From the NCBI GenBank assembly GCA_009733575.1, contig ML769597.1, positions 56,160-120,159 of the forward strand: DNA of 64,000 bases, read 5' to 3'. The position numbers were made by a program, and so were the translations under genes. This document shows, one piece after another, positions 54,410-64,000 of this stretch; within the stretch, counting starts at the first letter, position 1, and every line of letters begins with the position of its first letter. The DNA is from Gymnopus androsaceus JB14 (Eukaryota; Basidiomycota; Agaricomycetes; Agaricales; Omphalotaceae). Below the pieces are notes generated by a model. That model saw nothing but the letters and a program-made list of their open reading frames with translations. It ran no database searches and was not told the origin of the DNA.

Positions 54410-55417
54410 GATTCGGAGGAGGGGAGGTGGTATTAAGACTGCTGATACGCTTGGCCTTTCGGATTCATGCGGGTGGATGGAGAAGCTATGTCCTGAGGAT
54501 GGTGTGTGTCGTGTTATGTGATATATGTTGCATGGATGGACTTGGACTAGTTACTGTACAATATTTTATTGTACATTCGTACATTCTCTTTTCCTTGTTT
54601 ATGCTCATTTACGTTCCTAGTTTTTTCTTTTTGCATCCTTTACATACATAGTACTCTTACCTTGCGGAACACTCAGCATATGCATCAATGCATTACCCAT
54701 ACGGCATCAACTAATATATTAGAGAGTTCCGGATATTCTACAAAATTGACACAAACTTGCGCCTATTTGGCACCAGGTTCAAAGCACGCGGGAATAGTTA
54801 CTTGTTCCTCCATACTATCATCGCCGCGCCACGTCTTGCTGAAGTGTCAACGTGCAAATGGCTCTGTTGCCAGTCTAGGCATTTCTGGCTATCAACATGG
54901 AAATTCGTCGACTCCTTTGCTATATTCAACTCGACCCAGAATTTCACGACGCTAGGCGCATCTAGGTATTCGTCTACTTCTTATTCTTTAGCATGAATGG
55001 ATGCTGAACTTTCGGTCGTTTGCTTTTGCAGTAAACCCTCTGCAAGCATGCACAGTCGCAACACGCAAGATCACTTCGGCGGTTATAAGAGGTTATGCGG
55101 CGTATCATTTAGATGAGAAGACGTACGTATCGTTTCGTGTTCTATTCGCGTCCTTTACTTTATCAATTTCGATACCCTGTTTTGTTTCTTCCTCGTCTAC
55201 CCATACCTGCTCCTTCATTCCTCTCTTCGAATCTTCTGTTCCTTTCTTCTCTGTCTTTGCTTCAAAATGGCTCCTCGCCCTTCCTTCATTCTTTCTTCGT
55301 ACATTCATCCTCCCTTTTCTTTTCCTCTCACTTCCATTCATCCTCTGCTTCTCTACTCTTCTACTCTCTGCTCGACCATTCACTATTTTGAGCTGAAACG
55401 TGTTTCTAGGCATAAAC
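54410..55417. other. Intergenic with a pyrimidine-rich tract
   Basis: Between the GH5 gene and its copy. A possible exon, NPLQACTVATRKITSAVIRG then YAAYHLDEKT with a GTACGT donor, lies at about 55030-55125. From about 55135 to 55390 the plus strand is strongly C/T-rich (TTCCTCGTCTACCC..., TCTCTACTCTTCTACTCTCT). No complete gene is recognised. Confidence 0.45.
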
Positions 55418-57305
55418 CGATTCCCTCGACCCAGCTTCACTCCCAGCCATGATCTGGTCCACAAACTACAGCCATCTCCTCTCCAAAACCGTCTTCACCA
55501 TGTTCTTCGCTGGCCGTGACTTTCTACCAAAATGTATTCTCGACGGCGTGAAAATCCAAGACTACCTCCAGTCGCATTTCATCGAGCCTTTTGGCCAGCT
55601 GGCTGGCAGAATCCGAGATACAAGTGGCTTGCTAGAGGAGTGTGTTATTGGTTGGGATAGCATGAACGAGCCATTCAAGGGCTTTTGTGGATGGGAAGAG
55701 GTCAATGCGAACCCTACCAGGGCTTGCTCTTCACCTACCCCAGCTCAATCCTTCCGTCTCGGCATGGGTACCCATAAACCGTCGAAGTCTAGTCGTTCGG
55801 CACGTTTGGTCCCTCGAAAATTGGATCCGTCGTGATTGACCCCAAAGGACGCTTATGGGATCGAGAACGATAATGGCCCATCTAAAATGGGGATGGGCGA
55901 GAGACCCTGGATGGAAGCTAGGGACATATATATGGGTATTTGGGATTTGGATACCGGTGATGTCCTTAGGCCAGAGGATTTGGAGCCCATGGCCGAAGGA
56001 AAAACTTCTTCACCCGTCGAGGTCAAATTCGTCCATCATGTTACACTACTGGCTAGCACATTTTCGTCTTTTTGTCACTCATATCCGTGCTTCTCACCCA
56101 GAAGCAATCCTATTCGTGCAATCTCCTGTATTCACACCACCTCCGCCTATCCCCAAGTCTTCCTCGATGGTTTTGGCTTGCACGGCTGCGCAGCCTTCTC
56201 CGAACACTACTACGACGGCCTAACCCTCATTACCCGCCACTGGAACTGGTTTAACGCTGATGCCCTCGGCGTCATCAGAGGACACTACTCCTCTCCCGTC
56301 TTTGCCCTCAAAATTGGCGAAGCAGCCATCCGCAAATTCATCCAAGAGCAACTCGGTATTCTCAAAGCCGATACGCTCACAGTCACCGGAGATGAAGGAA
56401 TCTATCCCTCCATTATTGGTGAAATGCCGAGGATTTGAGTTTGTGGAGTGCCGATGATGTGGATGCGCCTCTAGACGCAGACGCAGATGTTGATTCGTCG
56501 AAGCTTCAGCTTCAACAGCAGGGCCTCGGAAACAAAGACTATGACTCATCTTCGAGGCTTCAGCTTCAGCAGCAGGGTGGAGATGAAGAAGTTAGTATGT
56601 ACGGTATAGGGAGGGATGACTCTCAAACCATTCTTCAAGAACCAGTCGAAATTATCCAACAAGTATCCACATGGTATAGCTCGGCAGTCAGTGCATCCAC
56701 CTCCGCATCCGCATGCAGCTTCGTCGTTGTTATCCGTAAGCAGTCTAGGCTCCTTTTCCTCCCGAGGTCCCTCCTCTTCTGCACCTAATCCCTAACCTCC
56801 GGCGCACGTCCCTACGCACCGTCAGTTGCCCGTCCCCAGTAAAAACCATCGGTACACCATCCGATATCCAGTTCAATATTGCGAGTGCGGTGTTTAGGCT
56901 GACGGTAAGGGTGATGATAGGGGAGGATAGGGTTGGGGTTCATCCTCTAGGGCTAGGGAATTTGGAGGACCTGGCGACGGAGATTTTCGTTCCCGTGGTG
57001 CATTATGCGCGTCCGAGGTTGCTTTCGTCTTCATCTTCAGCAGCAGCAGCAGAAGGCGGTGGATTTGGCGGCGCATAGCGGGACTTCCTGTACTTGTCCC
57101 TCTACCTCAAGTAGAATCTCACATGGCTTGGACTCCGAGTCGGGGGTCCTGATACCAATACCAGTACTGATACTGATACTGAACCCAGTGATATCCTAGA
57201 TATTGAGATTCGGAGAAGGGGAGGTGTTATTAAGACTGCCGATATGCTTGGCTTTTCAGAATGCGGGTGGCGTTGTCCTGAGGATAGTGGGTGTCCTGTT
57301 ATGTG
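55418..57305 (+). pseudogene. GH5 enzyme tandem copy, decayed
   Basis: Similarity to the first copy starts abruptly at codons for DSPDPASLPAMIWSTNYS (here with a shift) and keeps WDSMNEPFKGFCGW and HYYDGLTLITRHWNWFNADA. It lacks the N-terminal third, has several frameshifts (for example near 55780, 55850 and 56040), and a deletion removes the nucleophile block: GEM joins directly to the LSLWSADDVD region at about 56425. It ends with the same DTDTEPSDILDIEIR-like tail. Not a working glycosidase. Confidence 0.85.
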
Positions 57306-58304
57306 ATGCTTCATGAATGAACCTTGTTACTGAATTTGATTGCTTGTCTGATCTCTCTTTTTGTTTTTATGCTCATTTACGTTCCCTAGTTTTTTTTTAA
57401 TGCATCCTTTACATATGTAGTACTTGTATCCTACATATCATATGCACACAGTATCAACTCACTATTAGAGAGTTCCAAAGTACATTCACTCATGATACTC
57501 ATCCAGTGCTTGTTTGAGTTTTTGTTTTTTTCTTCTTTTTTCTTGAATTCATGCAAGGAAATGGCATTCAAGTTCCAACTTGGCCGTCTTTGGCAACATT
57601 CAAAATCACTCACCTGCTAGATGCCCAGAATGGAAGTAGCTGCAGGCCTGCAGAAGCTAAAGTGCAGGCATTGATTAAAACATTGATAAATCAAAAGGGC
57701 ATGATTATCTACTACTATTGGTACAGTGACCCGAATTGGCCCATTGAAGATTCAAGCTCAAATTTACCAATCAATATCAATTTCCTTCCTCTGCATAAAA
57801 GTCTCCAGGCGGGATTGTCTCCAGTCTACTTTGAGTTGGTGGTCTCAAGGACAGACAAAAAAAAAAGTGCACTGGGTGATTCATGCCCCTGCCACTGAAC
57901 CAGCTTCCGCACGGGCATCCGTTTTCACAACATTAATTCTCCGACTACGAAGATTGATTCAGAAAAAATCAGGTATTCATGAACCTAGATAAGGACTAAA
58001 GCAGTGTGTAAACAGGGACTTGGACTGCCAGTCACAATAACTTGGTAAAATGTAGATTCCAAGTTGTACTTACAATTTTATACACCTACCTGTGCTCCAA
58101 TTTAGCAATCATGATCAGTTTTGGATTAGTTTGACAGTGGCATACACTTTCAAATCTGCTTGTTGCTTGTGTGCGCAGGTGAAGGACCTTTTCTTCTATC
58201 CTCACAGCCAGTTCTAGCTTTAGAATGTCTGTGAATACCAGTACTGTGTACATAATAAGTGGAGAGCACAAAAAACTGTTCCATAGTTAAAATATACAAT
58301 GTCA
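57306..58304. other. Intergenic with a possible gene fragment
   Basis: A plus-strand stretch near 57690-57990 reads MIIYYYWYSDPNWPIEDSSS, FLPLHKSLQAGLSPVYFELV, then after one shift in a run of A residues VHWVIHAPATEPAS. It looks like a decayed coding piece, but its family is unknown. The rest is AT-rich without clear features. Confidence 0.35.
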
Positions 58305-60117
58305 TCATCTAACAACTTGTTGGCACAGCTGAAGGACCTCTTCTTGTAATTTCTCAGCCTGTTTCAACTTTCCAAGTTGCCCATATGTAGCTGCAACATT
58401 TGCCATGGACCTCAGGGTGTCAGGGTGCTGGTCCCCAATGACTTGTTTGCGCAGCTGAAGGGCTTCCTCTCCTAACTTCTCTGCTAGTTCCAGCTTTCCA
58501 CATTTGCGATATGTAACTGCAAGGTTTGCCATGGAATTCAGGGTGTCAGGGTGCTGGTCCCCAATGACTTGTTTGCGCAGCTGAAGAACCTCTTCTCCTA
58601 ACTTCTCTGCTAGTTCCAGCTTTCCACATTTGCGATATGTACCTGCAAGGTTTGCCATGGAATTCAGGGTGTCAGGGTGCTGGTCCCCAATGACTTGTTT
58701 GCGCAGCTGAAGAACCTCTTCTTCTAACTTCTCTGCTAGTTCCAGCTTTCCACATTTGCGATATGTAGCTGCAAGGTTTGCCATGGACCTCAGGGTGTCA
58801 GGGTGTTGGCCCCCAATGACTTGTTTGCACAGATGAAGTACCTCTTCTTCTAACTTCTCTGCCTGTTTCAGCTTTCCACAGTTGCGATATGTATTAGCAA
58901 GGTTTGCCATGGACCTCAGGGTGTCAGGGTGTTGGTCCCCAATGACTTGTTTGCACAGTTGAAGGACCTCTTCTTCTAACTTCTCAGCTTGTTTCAGCTT
59001 TCCAAGTTGCCCATATGTGACTGCTAGGTTTGCCATGGAAGTCAGGGTGTCAGGGTGCTGCTCCCCAATGACTTGTTTGCGCAGTTGAAGGACCTCTTTT
59101 TCTAACATCTCAGCCTGTTTCAGCTTTCCAAGTTGCCCATATGTAGCTGCAAGGTTTGCCATGGAAGTCAGGGTGTCAGGGTGCTGCTCCCCAATGACTT
59201 GTTTGCGCAGTTGAAGGACCTCTTTTTCTAACATCTCAGCCTGTTTCAGCTTTCCAAGTTGCCCATATGTAGCTGCAAGGTTTGCCATGGACTTCAGGGT
59301 GTCAGGGTGTTGGTCCCCAATGACTTGTTTGCACAGTTGAAGGACCTCTTCTTCTAACATCTCAGCCTGTTTCAGCTTTCCAAGTTGCCCATATGTAGCT
59401 GCAAGGTTTGCCATGGACTTCAGGGTGTCAGGGTGTTGGCCCCCAATGACTTGTTTGCGCAGATGAAGTACCTCTTCTTCCAATTTCTCTGCCTGTTTCA
59501 GCTTTCCACATTTGAGATATGTAACTGCAAGGTTGGCCATGGACTTCAGGGTGTCAGGGTGTTGGTCCCCAATGACTTGTTTGCGCAGCTGAAGGACCTC
59601 TTCTTCTAACTTCTCAGCCTGTTTCAGCTTTCCAAGTTGCCCATATGTAGCTGCAAGGTTTGCCATGGACCTCAGGGTGTCAGGGTGTTGGCCCCCAATG
59701 ACTTGTTTGCGCAGATGAAGTACCTCTTCTTCCAATTTCTCTGCCTGTTTCAGCTTTCCACAGTTGCGATATGTATTAGCAAGGTTTGCCATGGACCTCA
59801 GGGTGTCAGGGTGTTGGTCCCCAATGACTTGTTTGCACAGTTGAAGGACCTCTTCTTCTAACTTCTCAGCCTGTCTCAGCTTTCCACATTTGCGATATGT
59901 AACTGCAAGGCTTGCCATGGACAAGAGGGTGTCAGGGTGCTGGTTCCCAATAACTTGTTTACGCAGCTGAAGAACCTCCTCTCCTAACTTCTCTGCTAGT
60001 TCCAGCTTTCCACATTGGCAATATGTAACTGCAAGGTTTGCCATGGACAAGAGGGTGTCAGGGTACTGGTCCCCAATGACCTGCTCATGCAGCTGAAGCA
60101 CCTGCTCTCTTAATTTC
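58305..60117 (-). repeat. 126-bp tandem repeats encoding TPRs
   Basis: Fourteen full units and a 16-residue partial. Units are near-identical in DNA, with runs such as CCATGGACTTCAGGGTGTCA recurring in most. Variation falls in the residue after IG (D, G, E or N), in the residue before SMANLA, and in the YGQL/YRKC/YRNC segment. Confidence 0.95.
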
Positions 60118-62037
60118 TCACTCTGTGACCAAAATCCACTGTCTGCAAAAACTTGTGCCAAGGCCTTGCACACAAGGATAGTTGGTAAATGGTTTGAGTA
60201 AATATGACTGGCTTGTATTACCAGTTGACAGCGAAACACATAGTCATCATTTGCAAATTCTAGTGGAATTGCACGCCCAAGAAGCAATGCTGCTACCTGA
60301 TTTATACCATCCTCACCCACATGTGCAATAGTTTCACAGGCACATGTATGAATTACTGGATGAAATGCCATGCTTTTTGTGAGATAATTGTATGATGCCA
60401 AAGAAAGTTGACACAACTCATTGACACTGTCTTCCCATGAGTCTACCTCTGCAAACACAGATAGGAAATCCATCATGAAATTTATGGCCTTAGTGGGAGG
60501 ATCCAAATCAACAGGACCAACATCACTGCCAGTGAAGGCAGCTGCTCGAGTGAATATCTCCAAAGGAATGGCAGTTGGATTTAGATATGCACATATTTGC
60601 ATAAGCAACTGGGTTGGATGACTGAGCTTCTCAAAACTCAGATGAAAGGCACTAAAGATGGTGCTCTGGTAGCTATCCAGTGATCTCATTTTGTAATTCA
60701 GAATTCTCTTCTTTTTCTTATTAAAATGTGTCAAGTAATTTTGCAATGCACAAGTTGGAGTTGCCCCAATATAAGCTCCTGCTGTGGAAACAGCAAGAGC
60801 ATGGCAGCCAAGAGCCTCAACAATCTTGGATGCTAAATTCTGGTTTTCCAGAGTGCTCTGCTCATGTGCATGGCTTAGAAGTAACTCCATAGCACTCTCT
60901 TTGGTAAGATCCATCAAGTCAATTTGACAGCCAGGAGATGCCATTTGTGATGTCTCTGAGAGACGACTTGTGACAATCACATTACCATGATTGCAGATGG
61001 GAATATAGTTCTTGAGAAAGATTGTTTCATCATCAGCATTATCAAAAATGCAAAGCCAATTTTGATGCATCCTTGCAAGGAATTCCCGGACATTTTTGAC
61101 AGCCTCACCAATGCCTGCAGCATTGCCAAACTCTTTGAAGTTGGCAGTTAGGGTATCATGGGAGGAGGCATCAAAAAACCAAACATTAGAGTATCTATTC
61201 AAATGTTTTAGTATCATTTACTATTCAGAAAGCACTTGTTTCTTACCTGGAAAAATTCTTGGACACAAAATGAAGAGCTGTTTGTGTTTTTCCAGTTCCT
61301 CCATTTGCAATAAGGGTGACAACCCGTTGTCCAGGATCAAGAGCATTTTCAATGGAATGCAACAGCTGGTTCACTTCTTGTTGACTTGTATAGTCAGGGA
61401 GCTGGAAGGCAGTGGAAGATTCCCCAGATGACTGTGTGGTTATTGCAAGAACAGGAGCATAAGGAAGTCTATCAAGATATTCCTCTACTGGTGCACTTGG
61501 ATTTTGGAGAACCAGGAGGGTATTACCAGAGGTTACTTGGGTGATATTCTCTGCAATTGATTTGTCCAAGGCCTGACTGGAGCTTGCATCCAGAAAAATG
61601 GAAGAGCTACTAAAATCAGTAACTTGATATCTTGATTGTCTCAATCCCACTCACTATTTAAGGCGATGTCTTACAAAGTCCTTAAGTACATCTATGTTTG
61701 TACTCCAAACAGTTACAACTGGTGCAGAAAATATTTTCGAAAGTTTTTCCAGTGTATCTTCTCGCCCAACAAAGTATTGGCTAGGTGAAGGGCACTGGAG
61801 AATGTTTGAAATTGAAATACTAGCATGACCTGTTTGCTCATAGTATCAACATTGTAAATAACATAATTGAATTATATACCAAGATTTGCAGCTTGAGGAT
61901 GATATGTGACATTGCCAGTAGTGAAAATCGAGTTTCTGATTTCAAAGCTAGATGCACCAGCGAACATCTGCGATCTAAATGATAAAATTTTCAATTAAAG
62001 CTACTTCTAGCATCAAAGAAACCTACGAGGATGCCAT
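58305..62037 (-). CDS. Fungal NLR: NB-ARC ATPase with TPR repeat array
   Basis: Short first exons give MASSSQMFAGASSFEIRNSI, FTTGNVTYHPQAANL, ISISNILQCPSPSQYFVGRE and TLEKLSKIFSAP, the usual N-terminus of basidiomycete NB-ARC proteins. The nucleotide-binding domain follows: Walker A TLIANGGTGKTQTALHFV, intron, NVWFFDASS, Walker B WLCIFDNADD, sensor NVIVTSRLSE and the GLPL-like LGCHALAVSTAGAYI. After a helical domain, 14 full TPRs of 42 residues and a partial fifteenth fill 58305-60117; the unit is EKLEEEVLQLRKQVIGDQHP-DTLKSMANLAATYGQLGKLKQA. About 1170 residues in all. Splicing keeps one frame, with no disabling change. Such proteins act in the cytoplasm in non-self recognition or stress responses in fungi; the trigger here is unknown. 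Confidence 0.9.
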
Positions 62038-64000
62038 TTCAGAACCGGAGATCGAGTGGGCGTGAAATGACATAGAACTTAAACTGGCACCTTTATATAC
62101 CTGAAGCCTAGGAACCATCTGATGTCCTCATGTGGACCACATTTTCAGGTCCGATTCATAACACGTGACAGCCTCTTCCGGAATCCCAACTACAGGTAAC
62201 AGCTACAGCCGTTCGATGACATGATAAAAGGTGAGATTTTGATAAGGAACTAAATCTGAGAATATACCCTTGGATAATTGCAGGAATAAATATATACATG
62301 CTAAATGTGCGTGCGTACATACTACATCGTGCAAGAAACTTGGATATGTATCGCATTGCCCAATGCTTACTGTCTACACTGTAAACGCCAAATGGTCGTA
62401 AAACAACGTTCCCCGCTTGACAAGTCAAGATAAAAACGAAGGAAGCACTTACTACTGCTTAACGCAGGCTCAACATCCTCTTCAAAGTTCGCTTTAATAT
62501 TACTTTCCCCACAGCCTCTCGACTGCTGAGAGTACCATTCACGTCACTTGCACGTCACGAACCATCTTCTGGATATCATTCGAGCTCAGCGCAACAGTCA
62601 CAACAGAAACTCTTCGTAGAATGTTTCAGAGTAATCACCTCCAGAGGACCTATTATTCAGCGCCTGGGACAAGTCACTGTAAACCTCATCGAAGCATGAC
62701 ATCCTACTAGCGTTAGCGAAGGCTGAACCCTAGTGCGAATGTTGGGAATTCTTCCTCTCACACCGGCACCAGAAGAGGCCAAAGGAGCATTATTGAGCAA
62801 ATAAACGGCGAAGTGTTCAGCTGCACCTTCCGGAAGTGGAGACATTTCTTCTTCACCTCCGTCAACGTAGTGGAAGGTACGACTTCCTCCTCTCAAAGAC
62901 TGGGAGTACCCTAAACATCTTCAAGAGATCATAGAAGACCTCTCGTAGATGGATCGTTGAGTTTCGCCCGAAGGATGACCAGGGATACTCACTTCTGCAG
63001 CAAACAAAAGGACTCTTGAGTTTGTTCAGCATGGAACAGTTCCCAGAGTGCCATGTAGTGGAGGCGTCAAAGGCAAATACTTAAGGAATGTGTGAATGAA
63101 CAGGGAGGAGACAATAGGGTTGACGTTGGGATCATCTTGGCCTAGGATGAAAACCCTCCTACGCCACCTTCAGGAGCTAGATCTAGACCAGCAACGTCCT
63201 CTCCATACTCATAAAAGCGGATGACATTCTTTGGTCCATGCGTTGATATCACTGGAATTCCGTATCGCAGCCTGAGCTCTAGACACGCTCATACTTACCC
63301 AGACATGCGCTAATTGACCTTTTCTGTCCACGTCTTTGTGTCCATTTTATCCTTGTGAGCGTTTAACCCAGAACCAAGCTAACCTAAGGCGATGGCTACA
63401 AGTAAAGGCGTAATCGATGCGGCTATCTTGCCTTTACTCAGGCCGCCAGAGTTGGAGGAGCTGTATCCTCAGAGGATAAAGACTATCTAACAGAAGACGG
63501 TGCAGTGTATGTGCAGTAAAACACCGATCCATTAGACAGCATAGAAGCAGCCTGAATTCAATACATGTAGTAGACTAAAGGACAGGGGATGTGAGAGGCT
63601 TCGGTTTAGCGTTAACAGAAACGACCAAGTTAAATTGAACGACTAGAGTGGCACAGATATAACGGTGGGTTGCAAGCAATTTGGCACAAAAGGAAAGGAT
63701 TTCAGACTAGAGGCAAATGTAAGCATAAGCACGAAGCGATAATACAAGGAGTGGTAGAGCTAGCGGGAAATGAAATGTTAATTTCTATTGTGGATGAGAA
63801 TACGTACTAGATTCGGTGCCATATTAAGCGTAGAGACCTGCCTCAGAGCCTACTGAATCTTCAAATTCATCTTTCTCATAACGTTGTTGGAATCCGCGAT
63901 GAACTTTGGGAAAAAAAGTATTGAGGCTATTGAGCAGTAGTGTATAGGCTGGAATCTTGGATTGAGCTAGACAATTGGAAAAGAATTGACTCTGGCTGGT
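62038..64000. other. Upstream of the NLR: unresolved gene remnants
   Basis: No gene can be assembled. The minus strand has exon-like pieces: RGGSRTFHYVDGGEEEMSPL with EGAAEHFAVYLLNNAPLASS (62760-62896), DDPNVNPIVSSLFIHTFLKY with LPLTPPLHGTLGTVP (about 63045-63150) and RFYEYGEDVAGLDLAPEGG (63160-63220). They are collinear and could be one decayed or heavily spliced gene of unknown family. On the plus strand, 63393-63491 is a short frame MATSKGVIDAAILPLLRPPE ending in a stop. Nothing is seen from 63500 to the end. Confidence 0.35.

Noticed and set aside
59385..59861. Plus-strand open frames inside the TPR array
   Set aside because: Antisense shadows of the repeat units; the same frame recurs in each unit.
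58305..60117. Regular 126-bp direct repeats resembling a CRISPR-like or satellite array
   Set aside because: They are in frame and encode 42-residue TPR units within one long ORF of an NLR; the genome is eukaryotic.

Overview
The window reads as a stretch of a filamentous basidiomycete (probably Agaricomycetes) genome. Genes are broken by many 45-60 bp introns with GTNNGT-type donors, host genes match fungal families (GMP synthase, PQ-loop protein, old yellow enzyme, GH5 glucosylceramidase-like enzyme, NACHT/NB-ARC-TPR receptor), and the transposons are fungal types (Ngaro/DIRS, copia, PIF-Harbinger, pogo). No species can be named from sequence alone.

Layout. 1-2.1 kb: tail of a copia element with its polypurine tract and LTR start, then a TIR element rich in CTATGG motifs. 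2.1-5.6 kb: two intact divergent host genes, a PQ-loop membrane protein (-) and GMP synthase (+). 5.6-13.3 kb: a degraded segmental duplication. The proximal block has an intact GMP synthase and a decayed RING-finger gene; the distal block has a decayed GMP synthase fragment and an intact RING-finger gene, with an unrecognised secreted-protein gene between. 13.5-19.1 kb: host genes, all on the minus strand (alpha/beta hydrolase, FAD monooxygenase, Pro-rich protein).

19.3-26.9 kb: a nearly full-length but mutated Ngaro-type tyrosine-recombinase retrotransposon with A1...B1-A2-B2 split direct repeats, a spliceosomal-type intron in its reverse transcriptase and two nested TIR insertions, one carrying telomere-like TTAGGG repeats. 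26.9-40.5 kb: a transposon graveyard with two members of a 9-bp-TSD MITE family, an apparently intact two-gene PIF/Harbinger element, a truncated SDR gene, a copia element hit by two further insertions whose target-site duplications can be read, and an array of GAGATAGCTCAACA motifs.

40.5-48.3 kb: a giant inverted repeat, with arms of about 2.7 kb that are almost identical and a 2.3 kb spacer. Each arm carries a mirrored small secreted-like ORF, a 109-bp hairpin and two copies of an older repeat; the spacer holds a pogo-type transposase remnant and degenerate tandem repeats. 49-62 kb: host genes again: an OYE-family enzyme (-), a GH5 enzyme with a frameshift (+) followed by its decayed tandem copy, and a fungal NLR (-) with 14 near-identical TPR repeats. 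62-64 kb holds only unresolved gene remnants.

I see no single multi-gene pathway. The strongest candidates for a second look are the giant palindrome, the intron-bearing Ngaro element, the reciprocal decay of the duplicated GMP synthase/RING block, and the TPR array of the NLR.
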